The position numbers and the translations under genes were made by a program. Positions 1 to 9,484 of a stretch of DNA of 64,000 bases are shown one piece after another. Position 1 is the first letter of the stretch, and each line of letters opens with the position of its first letter. This DNA is from Climacteris rufus (lineage: Eukaryota; Chordata; Aves; Passeriformes; Climacteridae), in assembly GCA_013398175.1 (NCBI GenBank), contig VZRZ01004923.1, positions 654,290-718,289 of the forward strand, given 5' to 3'. The notes under the pieces are model-generated. The model was not told the DNA's origin. It was given only the letters and a program-made list of their open reading frames with translations, and ran no database searches.

Positions 1-3000
1 CTTTCTCTCTTCCTCTGTGCCCAGGAAAAGCAGCAGGAGAACGTTGCATCCTGTGTGCCATGGCTGGGCATGAACAAAGCACTGTTCATCTTCCCATCTG
101 GTTGCTGGCTGACAGCAGAGCCACTTGGGATAGCACACGTGCTGCACAGCTGATCCAAACATGAGCAAAATTCCTGCAAACCACCCACACTGTGAGAGCC
201 CACTGCCATGGGCATGAACAGAGCGTCAGTCCACGATATCCTCAACAGAGAGTTTTTTCTGCACATTAAAAGTGATCACTCTATATGTGTCTGAGGAGCT
301 AGGGGTCTTTACAACAGACCTGATCGTACTCTGTTACAAGTTTTAGTGATTAGTTTTAAATCTAACTGTTGCTGTGTGTTAAAGACTGTGAATACTAGTA
401 TCTCCATTTTACATGTGAGGAAATCATTAAGTGACCTTGCCAGGACAGGAAAAAGTTTAGAAGACTGATAACCTAGAGAAGAAACCAGGTCTGCTGATAA
501 ATGTTTTACAGGCTATGCTGTTGACACTCTGCTGAAGTACCATTCCCACTCAGACTTCAATGTAAATGTCTCCTCACAGGAGCTGTATCAAACTCAGCCA
601 CTTTTCTTTCAGGAGTTTGTACATGTGGTTGCAGTGGCATTCTTCTGTTATTTTTCCTTCTGAGAAAGTTTTTCCTCTCAGCAGAAAAACACCCAAGCAC
701 ACCTGTAAGACACTTAGTTTACCCAGCACTCTATGCACAAGCTGCTGAGGTGCTGACTCACTGGTCTCCGTGAGCTGCTTTAGCAGCCTTTGTGCAGAAG
801 TAGCAAAACCAGTCCTGTAGAGGTATTAAAGCAAGAAATTGGCTGAAGCCTGCCTATACCCCAGATTACAGCTGAATTTGAGCCAGTTTCTGAGGCATCT
901 CAAGACTCCGGATTCTCCTAAGTCTACTGACACTTCAACAGGTTGACTGAAAGTCTCAGAACATAAGGAGGGTTTTTTGTAACCCAAAAGGCACCTCAGT
1001 GTCAGGCCTGAAGTGTCAGGCAGTTGGACTAGATGGTCATTATAATTCCAACTGAACTATTCTAACAATATTAGATGATGTTTAAATGAGCAAAGGGAGA
1101 AGAAGCCATGCCTGCCTCGCTTGCCAGTAGAGAGGGGGTTAGGAGGAGTAAAGCTGATCTGGAATTCAGAGTTGAGAAACAGCAGTAAAGAGCCTCAGAT
1201 AAAACCTGTACTCAGCTGGAGGGCAAAGAATAGCCACAGTCTGTCCCTGTTCCCCTTCAGAGTTGTGGCAACTGGGGGAGAGGTAATGTGGGATGGACGG
1301 GCGACATGATCTGCCTCTCTCTTACCATCTTCTCTCACAAACTTCCCATAGACCTTGGTTTTCCTCACAAAAGGACATCACTAGAGCCTACATTGTTCCT
1401 AGGTCATTAAAATCCATCCTGAGACACAAGCACGCAGAGAATATATGTGAGGGAAAAAGCGAGGGAGGTGAGAGGTTAGTACAAAAATAAAGAAAATACA
1501 CCTCTTGCAAGACCATCTGAAAGATTTCAAAATCATAAGAAATGCTTGAAACTGTTGGCTTCTGTATACCCGCACTAGTGGTTAAAGCATTTGCCACAGA
1601 GAAAACTTAGAGGAGAAAGATACTTTAAAAAAAAATTTAAAAATCAACAAGTGTTTTGATTTTCTCATGTAATTCAAAGATGGACCAAGAGAAAACTGAA
1701 GAAAAGGCTAATATAGGAACTAGTAGGAAAAGTAACCATAGCTATCTAGACCCTCACAAAAATTGTCTTAGGAGGGTAACAGAAAGAGAGAAAAAAGCAA
1801 ATACGTATGCACCAGTATAATCCATACATCCTAACTTTCAGGGCTATGTTTGAATTTATTTCCACTGCCTAGCCTAGTTAATCCACTATCTTTGTTACTG
1901 ACTGATGGCTTAGAAAATCTCTGCTTTTGCAGCTGTGTGACTGTTAAGTATGGAGTCCCTTTTTTTTCAGGAAAAATACAAAAAGAAATTAAATTTCTAC
2001 CCTGAATGATGGGCAAAAGGGCATGCAGGGGTATAAAAATTACAGCATCACAAAACTGGAGTGAACAAGTTTTTCTAAATTGACCACAGGCATCACTCTT
2101 TATTGCACTGACTATTAAAGGGAATTTTATTTTCATTAGTCAAGAATATTCACCTGATTATAACTCATCTTTTTGATGTACCTCATCAACTTCAGCACTT
2201 CTCAGACTTTCCCTTTATATCATCTGACACTTACTTCATCATCCTGCAATTACTTGACCCTTATCATGCATGCTTTACTAGCAAGAATCCATTACAATAT
2301 CTCCATTTTTTTCAGTGTACATTTGAGCAATGAATACCCCACAGCTTTGGGATTATTTTCCCAGAAATTTTATCAAGATTAAAATGGGCTGTGAAGCAAG
2401 AGTCCAAAAAGTTGCATGATTTCAGTCCCCTTGATTGCTCTTCATCACCCTGCTGAAATGCACTGTCCAAGCATGCCTATAGATCACAAGTGAAAAGGAC
2501 AAAGAGAGAGAGGAAGCATATACACCAATACACAAGTGTAAGTGCAAGCATAAGTATCAGTGTGTTTCACTAAGTGGTTTAGTTTGAAAAAATCACTAAC
2601 GCACGCACAGAGTTTTCTCCTCTTTCCTGAAAAACAACACTCTGCTTTCTTCAATCCAACATCAACAACTGGATTTAAACACTGCTAAACTGAGTGAAAA
2701 CATCCCTTGCTTTATATTAAGCCTTTCCCCCTATCTTTATCATTTCTTTTTTCCCCCCGTCCTTGTTAAACAAGACATTAGGTGTCAAGGCAGCAATGTA
2801 TCTATGTCCACATGACCGGGCACATAAGCTGTCCCTCGGGAAAAAGCTGCCTTGTAGAAGTTGTTTTTTTTCACACAAGCTTTTTTTCCCTCGGATACCA
2901 GCAGCGTCTCATCCCTAGAGGGCAGCCGATGAACACAGCTCCGGGCACAAAGCGCTTTCCCTCAGGCTGCAGGATTTATCACACTTAACCTGCTTGTCCC

Positions 3001-3177
3001 TTCTGTCTTTAACCGCAGGTCCAGGCAAACCATTGTGACAGACAAGGTTTGGGTCATTTCAGTTGGTTTTTTCCAGCTCTTCATGGGAGAGCTTCCATAC
3101 ACCACCCACTCCCCGACCCTGCGGAATTTAGGGACGGTCTTTTGCACCTCTTCCAACTGGTACCCGACACCTCTTAC
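1..3177 (-). other. OPRK1: OPRK1 intron following the first coding exon (partial)
   Basis: The coding exon ends at a splice donor reading AAG|GTAAG on the minus strand, so everything to its left is intron. The next expected exon encodes the end of TM1, TM2 and TM3, with a tyrosine and a TKMKTATN-type stretch at its start. I see no such reading frame in 1-3177, so the intron runs off the left edge and is longer than 3.1 kb. The intron interrupts an arginine codon after its second base (phase 2), at the position where this family has its first coding intron. Apart from a CR1 tail near 1017-1070 I see nothing else with function here. Confidence 0.85.
1017..1070 (+). mobile_element. CR1 LINE 3' tail fragment
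   Basis: The stretch reads as the end of the CR1 3' untranslated region in sense orientation: a GGACTAGATGGTCATTATA-like core, then TTCCAACTGAACTATTCTA. This is the usual avian CR1 tail, which ends in short ATTCTATG-type repeats. The body of the element is missing, as expected for a strongly 5'-truncated insertion. It lies in the OPRK1 intron, antisense to the gene. Confidence 0.7.
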
Positions 3178-3437
3178 CTTATGATGACAAACATGACCAG
3201 GGAGTTTCCCACCAAGCCGACGACAAAGACCACCGAGTAGACAGCAGTGATGATGATGGGAATGGCGGGGGAGATGCTGGTGTGGTTGTGCTGGCCATCC
3301 CCAAAGGCCCCAGTGGCATTGCTGTCGTAGTCCGCCCAGCCCAGGAGCCAGCTGCTGCTGGTGCTGGGGGCTCGGCAGGGCCCCGGGGAGCAGGTGGAGT
3401 CCGGCTCCTCACGGAAAATCTGTATAGGGGCATCCAT
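3178..3437 (-). CDS. OPRK1: OPRK1 first coding exon: kappa opioid receptor N-terminus and TM1 (partial)
   Basis: This exon encodes the start of the kappa opioid receptor, a Gi/Go-coupled class A GPCR of the plasma membrane that binds dynorphins. Eighty-six codons plus two bases are present. The protein begins MDAPIQIFREEP, very close to the mammalian kappa start and unlike mu or delta. Residues 1-57 form the extracellular tail, with N-glycosylation sequons at Asn40 (NAT) and Asn51 (NHT). Residues about 58-85 form TM1 (AVYSVVFVVGLVGNSLVMFV), including the GNSLV motif whose Asn is the conserved residue 1.50. The exon ends inside Arg87 at AAG|GTAAG. Length matches the mammalian exon (86-87 residues). 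The start was chosen because MDxPIQIF is the conserved kappa N-terminus, although the frame stays open upstream to the splice acceptor. No frameshift or stop is present, so the gene looks intact here. The other exons are outside the window. Confidence 0.96.
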
Positions 3438-3492
3438 AGGGGTACAGTCCCCACTGGCAGGAGGAGAGTGCACACAGCAGGAGGCAAGTATG
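3438..3492 (-). other. OPRK1: 5' UTR part of the OPRK1 coding exon with its splice acceptor
   Basis: On the minus strand a pyrimidine-rich tract (TTTCTCTTCCCTCTTCCCAG) ends in CAG with the AG at 3494-3493. This is a strong acceptor, so the exon probably starts at 3492 and has 55 bases before the ATG. The arrangement agrees with mammalian OPRK1, where a separate leader exon is spliced to the exon carrying the start codon. There is no in-frame stop between 3492 and the ATG, which leaves room for an N-terminal extension if the upstream exon supplies an in-frame ATG. Confidence 0.7.
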
Positions 3493-3931
3493 CTGGGAAG
3501 AGGGAAGAGAAAGAAACAAAGTATTTTCACAGCCACGGAACGTTAAGACCTCTGCAACTTGTATGTGTTGAGGGGAGCTCTGCTGTGATGGGAACTGTAA
3601 TTTGTCAAGCAGAGATTTAAACAAATGACATTCATACTAAATAATTGCAAGTTTTACATCTTGCTATGTAATGTTGTTTCTCTGAGTGCACAAGGAAAGT
3701 TTTCCTCCACTTTCAAAGGTTTCACAGTGAAGCAAAACAGATGGGAACAGCTCACATCCACCCCCACGCTTTAACCCTGTCTTTCCCTTCCTTCATAATT
3801 TAAGCCAAACTGTACCCTAACAGGGGCTCCTAAGCTCTTGATATAAAGGAGAAGGAGACAGAGAAACCCACCACCTCTCTGCAAACCTGCTTTAACATCC
3901 TGCCCTGAGTTATTTTTTCCTGATCCCATAC
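3493..3931 (-). other. OPRK1: Candidate short 5' intron of OPRK1
   Basis: The interval is bounded by the acceptor at 3494-3493 and a donor-like CAG|GTATGG on the minus strand with GT at 3931-3930. Its length would be 439 bp. In mouse, the first Oprk1 intron is short and carries a second promoter, so the geometry is plausible. The donor is a choice by eye; a GAG|GTATTT site a little upstream is a possible alternative. Confidence 0.4.
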
Positions 3932-4290
3932 CTGCTTTCAAAGAAAAGACACATTAATGACAAAAAATACCTCTTTCAGTCCAGGAAAAGGAGTGGAGTC
4001 CTCAAACAGGTGCTCTTTGCAGGAAAAGAACAGAATAAAGCAGCTGTCCTTGGCTTCTGTAAGTGCCACTGACCATCTAGGACTTTTGAATGTGAGGCAC
4101 TTGTGCCCTCGGAGAGGCGTGCTGGCAGCAGAGCCGGCTCCCGGGCATGAGCTGCACAGTGCAGCAGGAGCAGCTGCTGCTGTTCCAGCTCCCACCACTT
4201 CGCCTTTTCTCTCTCAGGCTCCCTCTGCCTCCCTCTCGTTCTGCCAGGGCTCCAGCAGCACTCTGCACTGATGCACACATTCTCCACTGT
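3932..4290 (-). promoter_or_regulatory. OPRK1: Candidate OPRK1 leader exon / promoter-proximal region
   Basis: This block is clearly more GC-rich than its surroundings, especially 4100-4290, and lies directly upstream of the coding exon on the same strand. It contains CAG-rich stretches (GCAGCAGCTGCTCCTGCTGC) and ends at a plausible donor. I see no clear TATA box upstream, so the transcription start cannot be fixed. Several upstream ATGs occur on the minus strand. One starts a 67-codon frame at 4280-4077. Another at 3954-3952 is in frame with the receptor if the 3932/3492 splice is used. The exon limits, in particular the right end, are inferred. Confidence 0.4.
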
Positions 4291-6266
4291 CTCTGTCCCT
4301 GCAGCTCAGAAGCTCACATGACTTCTTTCCAAACACTGAGATGCAGATAAATTAAAGGAAAAACAAGAAATAAGTTCTGTAATAAGTGAATAGTTATTTT
4401 TAATACACTTGTCCAAGTTGCCTTTCCTCATTTCCCCTGCATTCCTGGGCCTTCAGCAATGATCCTCTCTGTCTTATTGAATCCCACAGGATTCCAGACT
4501 AGTAGATGCTGAATAAAAGATGAATTTTCAGTTTATGTGCCTTGCCTGGTCCATCAGCTCTTTCATGCCTCAACTCCACAGTTGTGTGTCCAAAATATTT
4601 CTCACTGGGTGGTTGTGCTCCCAAAACATTTCTCACTGGGTGGTTGTGCCCCTGTTCATTTGCACCTGCAACTTGGAAGAAATTCAGAAGCTGGCTACCA
4701 AAGAAAAGAGGGACACCCTGATTACTATGTAGTTTATTCAAACTGTCCCACACCCTATAAGAAGCCAAGAATTCCCTTAGCATTGTCAGAGCTCCATTCT
4801 ACCTAGGTTCCAGCTGCAGCCGCAAATGGGGAGATGGTGTGTGCAGAAATCACATCCCTCAGAGCTTATGCCTAATACACTCCCTCAAGCAGCGGTTGGT
4901 AAGGCACCAATATGTGTTCAAGATATACTTTAATTTTCACACAGACCTTGAAATCCCCCCAAGGAGTCTCTCTAAATGGCAAAGTGGGAGAGAAGAGACA
5001 AGACTCTGAGTTATTCCTACTCCTTTGTAAGAGTCTGGAAACAGCCAGATTGGCTGCATCTAAAAGTGTGCAGCAGAAAAACCAGTCTCTGGAGAGAGAG
5101 GGGCTGTGGGTCTCCTTCAAGCTTTTCCAGTCTTGGAACTTCATACTCCTCTTGTTAAATGTCTGAGATCAGGCTGAGTTTTCTCCACTAAAACCACTTT
5201 TTTTAAAAATTATGTCGGCTCTGAGTGAGAAGTCCTGTAGGAACTTAAAAGTTAGAGAATCCTCTGTTTTAGAGGAATAAGCTTGGTCGACTTTGACTGT
5301 GGTCATTGTTTTCTCCAGAACCTCATTAATTGTTGACCATCATTTGTATAGAGCTGTTTAAATGTTTCACACTTAATGGAGATGGAAAAAAATGCGAAAT
5401 AACAAATATGTGATAAAAAAACTTTCCTGAGCCAGGGACAGAGATCTGAACAGTAATCATTTTTTTAAGATGAAGTGATATCCTAGAATAAAATATACTC
5501 CTATCTGGTTTTTATCCTCTGCAATCCATTGGCTCCTGCCCATGTATTGAAGGGAACTACTAATGCTGGATCTTCTCATATATAACTTGGCAATTTTCAA
5601 CTTCTTGTCAGCATCTTCCCCAGACTTCTCCATATTCTGGAATTAAAGTATACAGGAGAGCTCTAAGATAGCAATATTTTAGTGCTCATTGATAATTTAG
5701 CTCTTTAGAGCAATTATTTTGTAACTCTGCAATTGCTACAGGTGGATCAGAAACTTTTGTAATGTGGAAGAAAAGCATATTATTGCTTTGTGTAAAACTA
5801 CAGCACAGATGATGCAAAATATACAGTAAGACAAATAGAAGACTCAAAGCTTTTACAAGCACCAGTGGCTGGACAGTAAGCTGCTCATTGTCAAGCTAAA
5901 TTCTGTGCTGAAACTCTCCACTTATCTCAGAGTTAGTACTAAAAAGATGTGCTCACAGCTACAGCTACAGACTCTTCATGGAGTTTGCATTGTGGCTACA
6001 AGGGACTGGAATGAGCTGAAGTTTGACCACAACACTGCAAATTACAGGTTGAGCTAGAGGCAATGTTTAAGTTGCCTGATGTTTTTGTCTATGTGTGTTC
6101 CATATTGGAGGCTCAGCCTTGGCTCTTCATTGCTGTAGGTCTTTGCAACACAGTAGAAAGTACTTGGCTTAGGGAAATACATTGTCTTCTGAAAGTCAAA
6201 TCAAAGTCACATGCATTGTTAAAAAATAATTTTTTTCCTTTCTTGTGTTTGCTCTCTTGAGGAAAA
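4291..6266. other. OPRK1 5' flank, no gene seen
   Basis: Unique AT-rich sequence between the candidate leader exon and the upstream LTR. It contains the 31-bp tandem duplication at 4590-4651. The open frames here are short and overlap on both strands without splice-bounded structure, so none is called. Promoter or enhancer elements of OPRK1 would be expected here, but I cannot point to one from sequence alone. Confidence 0.5.
4590..4651. repeat. 31-bp tandem duplication (2 copies)
   Basis: Two adjacent 31-base units (4590-4620 and 4621-4651) differ at only two positions, both T/C. The shared core is TTTCTCACTGGGTGGTTGTG. The high identity indicates a recent duplication. It lies about 300 bp upstream of the candidate OPRK1 leader exon. 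Confidence 0.9.
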
Positions 6267-6486
6267 CGTGAATGCCGCGGGTAGAAAGCGCGAGTAACTG
6301 GGAGTCTTTTGCGTCGGTCCCGTTTGCCTAAATAATGCGACTCCGGCGTTATCTAGTCTCTAATCAGAGGCGAGCCGAGCATCAGAACTCCCGCAGAATC
6401 TTGGCTTAGCTCACGCACAGCAGTTTAATTTATGCAGGGAAATAAAGAGAACGAGAAAGAGTTCTTTCCGCTTATCGCCAGTAGGT

Positions 6487-6549
6487 TTTATTCCTGCAAT
6501 ATGCTGCAGAGAAGACAGTCAAAATGGCGACCGGGGCATGTTATAAAAT
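6487..6549 (-). promoter_or_regulatory. LTR core promoter and polyadenylation signal
   Basis: Minus-strand TATA-like element at 6549-6541 and AATAAA at 6492-6487. The spacing of about 50 bp fits the R region of a short-R LTR, with a start site expected near 6515. Transcription from it would run towards OPRK1. Confidence 0.5.
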
Positions 6550-6718
6550 GGGGGGGGGCAAGGGGAGGGCAGCCGGGAGAGCCAATCACTGACGAGGACC
6601 AAATGATTGACAGGGGCATCGGCCAATCAGTCGGCTGTCTGGACCCGGCATGGGAACCAATGATCTGTTCCCCTGGGCCAGGATGGCCCCCTCCGAGCCG
6701 GGGCTGCACCACTCAAGC

Positions 6719-6770
6719 ACCGTGCAGGGGGGGAAAGGACCAACACCGCGCGGGGGGGAAAGGACCTGAC
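6719..6770. repeat. 26-bp tandem repeat in LTR U3
   Basis: Two adjacent 26-base units (6719-6744 and 6745-6770) share ACCG, GC, a G-run and GAAAGGACC. Duplicated U3 blocks like this often act as enhancers in retroviral LTRs. That role is inferred here from position only. Confidence 0.85.
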
Positions 6771-6812
6771 GGTCCCGGCCGCAAGCCACGCACAGGCACT
6801 ACAACACCTGAA

Positions 6813-8559
6813 TATCTGTATTATCAGCAACAACTGGTCTCACCACAAGTACTGAAACACCAGCAATGATATAAAAAGTAAAACTGAGGGCAGAGGGAGA
6901 ACCACTATCCATCACCATCTTCCACTCCTTCAACACCTAACTGCTCAGTGCTTCTGTGCCCTTCCTGACAGTCCTGTGGAAAAGAGCAAGAGTCTCCTGA
7001 ATCACAAGGGCAGAGAAAGGCAGGGCTTGCAGGCGACCTAACCCAGACTGTCCACACACTGATACATACTCCCTCTGATGGCTGACATCAGACAGAAGGC
7101 CCTGTTCTTTCAAAGGAAGGAAAGGAAATATTTATAGTCTCACCACTCAGGTGCAATTTTTCTACATTACTGTTTTTACAAAAATGTGGCTTGCATGCCC
7201 CCTGATTTTTTTTGATGTAATGCTTTAGATCCAGTGTTCACCTCACTGGACTTTGGGAAGCACAACAGAAATTGCTTGGACTTTTTAAATTAAAAATACA
7301 AAACTATATGTCAAATTCTATATTTAGGGAAAATTGTTTACTTTGTAAATTCCAGCCCTCAAAACTAAAAAAAAAAAATATAATGTTCAGCTGTCTTATA
7401 CCTAGGAATGTGTGCATTTACATAAATTTTTATTTTCCCCAGGCTCTCTGCCTCAATCAAAAATCTTCTCCACAATATTGCTACATTTAAGTGGAAGGGC
7501 AAACATAAACTGGGAATTTTGTATCTGTAAAGTGTTCCCTTTTGCAATTCTAGTGAAATTCTTTGAATGAATAAGAAACATTGGGGGGAGGAAGATACGT
7601 GATATTTAATAATAGCAGGTAGGAAGGAAGGGCTTCAGCACTGTCTTTTTTCTTACCAAAAGCTAAAGAGCTGCCCCCATCAGCACACTGCTTTAAAGCC
7701 TTAACAATGTGCTGGGACATTAATTCAGCCCTGACTCAGAAGTAAGAATGAACCTCATTGAATCACTGGCATGACTGTGCGGCACCGTGCCATCTGCTCA
7801 CCGTGCTGCAGCAGAGACACAACTCCAGTACTCCAGCACATGCAGGCATTGAGTGAAAGCTGTTTAGTTCCTGACACTGTTTCCCAGAAAACAGTGACAC
7901 TTTATGGCTTTAAGTCAAATTTGTAGGACAGGACAGACCCTGAGACTCAGCCGTGAACTGTAACACTAGATACTTTGATACAGGATGAGTTGCAGAGATC
8001 ACCTTCTAGTCTACAGGTTGGAAAAGAGACAAGATAAGTTAAGGGGAGCACACTGTCAAGATGTTTTTTCAGCTAATATTTGTTTTTACTACCTGATTGA
8101 CCAAAGGCTACAATGATAGTGAGCCTGAATAAATGCAGGAGATGCTGGAAACACTTTCTGGTGGCTCCAGTTGTCAGGGAAACAAAGTTCTCTTGTCTCC
8201 TTGTCTGCAGAAATGTTAGCTCTCTGTGTGAACACAGCTCTCAGGAAATGGTATGTTTAATACTCTTCAAAGACCCACAAGGGAGAGGAAGGGGGAAAAG
8301 AGAGATGGGAAAGTATATGTAACGCTACCTAAACAGTTTTTGTACACATATTTTGCTCCCAGCAGGTTAAATATTTGGCCTAAGACTTGTGCTTTGTTTT
8401 TTACTTGTAGATAACAGAAGTTCATGTTACATTTTTTAAAAAATTACTGTACAGATCTCCATTGTCACCTTCAGAAACCAACCCAATAAAGTGCTGAGCA
8501 CTGGGATAGCTTCTGTGACCTGTCACAAGACATGTCCACCTTCCACAGAAAAAGCCTTG
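6813..8559. other. Intergenic, no gene seen
   Basis: AT-rich unique sequence between two solo LTRs. I find no coding exon, RNA gene or clear repeat family member. Short open frames on either strand lack homology that I recognise. Confidence 0.5.
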
Positions 8560-8565
8560 GGTGAG

Positions 8566-8870
8566 TGTCACAATAAGGACACGAAAAGAAGGACGCGGAC
8601 ACCTGCTAACAGAGCAAAGAAACAACTGGGGGCTGAACCGGCCCGAGTTTATTTTACATGTGTCTTAGAAACCACAGTGGATTGGAGGGACAACCTCGCC
8701 ACCCCTCAATCACACCTGTCAACAGAAATATCCATCAAATCTCTCCGTCCAGGAGAAAGGAATGTAAATAATAAACTAACGTTACAAAAATATGGTCATG
8801 TTTACAGGGAATGTGTGAGAAACAGTTACAGAAGAATGAAAACATCAGAACTGCAAAACTCAGGGCAACA
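8566..8870 (-). mobile_element. Solo LTR, short ERVK-like family
   Basis: On the minus strand this 305-bp element starts TGTTGCCCTGAG and ends CTTATTGTGACA. It is flanked by GGTGAG (8560-8565) and GGTGGG (8871-8876), a 6-bp duplication with one mismatch. AATAAA lies at 8653-8648, followed by about 80 bases with the T- and C-rich character of U5. A TATA box is not obvious. No internal region is attached, so it is a solo LTR. A 148-codon plus-strand frame crosses it and is not a gene. Confidence 0.7.
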
Positions 8871-9353
8871 GGTGGGTATGGAGAGACCAGCCACCCTCAA
8901 ACTGCCAACGACAGGGAGAGACTGGGGCAGGTGTTGAAAGGCTTCTGACCCCAGGATTTAAAAAGTAGGGCAGTCAAACAGAGAAGAGGTAACTCACAGT
9001 TAGGAGGTCAGTGGCTGGGATTAAGGAGTTCAGAAGATCCCAGCAGGAGGCCATCTGCTTTGTTCTGCTGTCACCCTGCCTCCCCCTAGCAGTAGTTCCA
9101 TCGCAGTTGGCCATGGCACACATGCCAGCATCTTGGAGCAGAGGCAGAATTGTCAAAGCAGGTCACCACTTTGCCATCTTCCCTGCATTTCATTTCATCA
9201 AGATCCTCAGCTGGAAGTTTTATAACTTCTCGCTTTTCTGGAGCAGGCTAGAGTTGTGACTCCAAAGGAAACAAAAAGAATGCCTAGAGGGGCTGAATGT
9301 GAGCTAAAGAGCAATTTTAGACTTCTCCTTAAAAGATAAAATTGTAGTACTCT

Positions 9354-9386
9354 TCAGATATCTGTACCTTTTATACAGATATCTGA
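9354..9386. repeat. Perfect 13-bp inverted repeat, 7-base loop
   Basis: Arms TCAGATATCTGTA (9354-9366) and TACAGATATCTGA (9374-9386) are exact reverse complements around a 7-base spacer. A second small palindrome, TGATCTACAGATCA, overlaps its right arm (9384-9397). The stem could form a hairpin in RNA or a cruciform in DNA, but it is shorter than a typical microRNA precursor. Confidence 0.85.
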
Positions 9387-9423
9387 TCTACAGATCAGCT
9401 CGTCTAAACCAGACTTTTAAAAT

Positions 9424-9484
9424 CAAAAATCAACTAAACAAACAAAAAAACACACAAAACAAACCAAACAAAACCCAAAAACAA
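9424..9484. repeat. A/C-rich low-complexity stretch
   Basis: Irregular CAAA/CAAAA units such as AACAAACAAAAAAACACAC. It may be the decayed tail of a retroposon, but no body is recognisable. Confidence 0.75.

Larger units (their letters stand above)
6273..6806 (-). mobile_element. Solo LTR of an avian endogenous retrovirus (ERVK-like)
   Basis: On the minus strand the 534-bp element begins TGTTGTAGTG and ends CCCGCGGCA. It is flanked by 6-bp sequences CGTGAA (6267-6272) and CCTGAA (6807-6812), a target-site duplication with one mismatch. Its internal order is that of an LTR. A GC-rich U3 carries inverted CCAAT boxes (plus-strand CCAAT at 6582, 6623 and 6657) and a 26-bp tandem repeat (6719-6770). 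A TATA-like ATTTTATAA follows at 6549-6541, then AATAAA at 6492-6487 about 50 bp downstream, then U5. No internal retroviral genes flank it, so it is a solo LTR left by recombination. CpG density is far above the neighbourhood, which suggests a fairly young insertion. Six-base duplications point to a class II (ERVK-like) family. The opposite orientation is less likely but not excluded, because the plus strand also has TATAAAA and AATAAA. Open frames across it are incidental. Confidence 0.8.

Noticed and set aside
1..3177. Search for the second OPRK1 coding exon
   Set aside because: No frame with the expected TM2-TM3 sequence is present, so the exon must lie outside the window.
6432..6869. 145-codon plus-strand open frame
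   Set aside because: It lies across the solo LTR, antisense to its likely transcription, and its length is explained by the GC-rich U3. There is no protein similarity.
8491..8937. 148-codon plus-strand open frame
   Set aside because: It crosses the borders of the solo LTR at 8566-8870 and its target duplications, so it is accidental.
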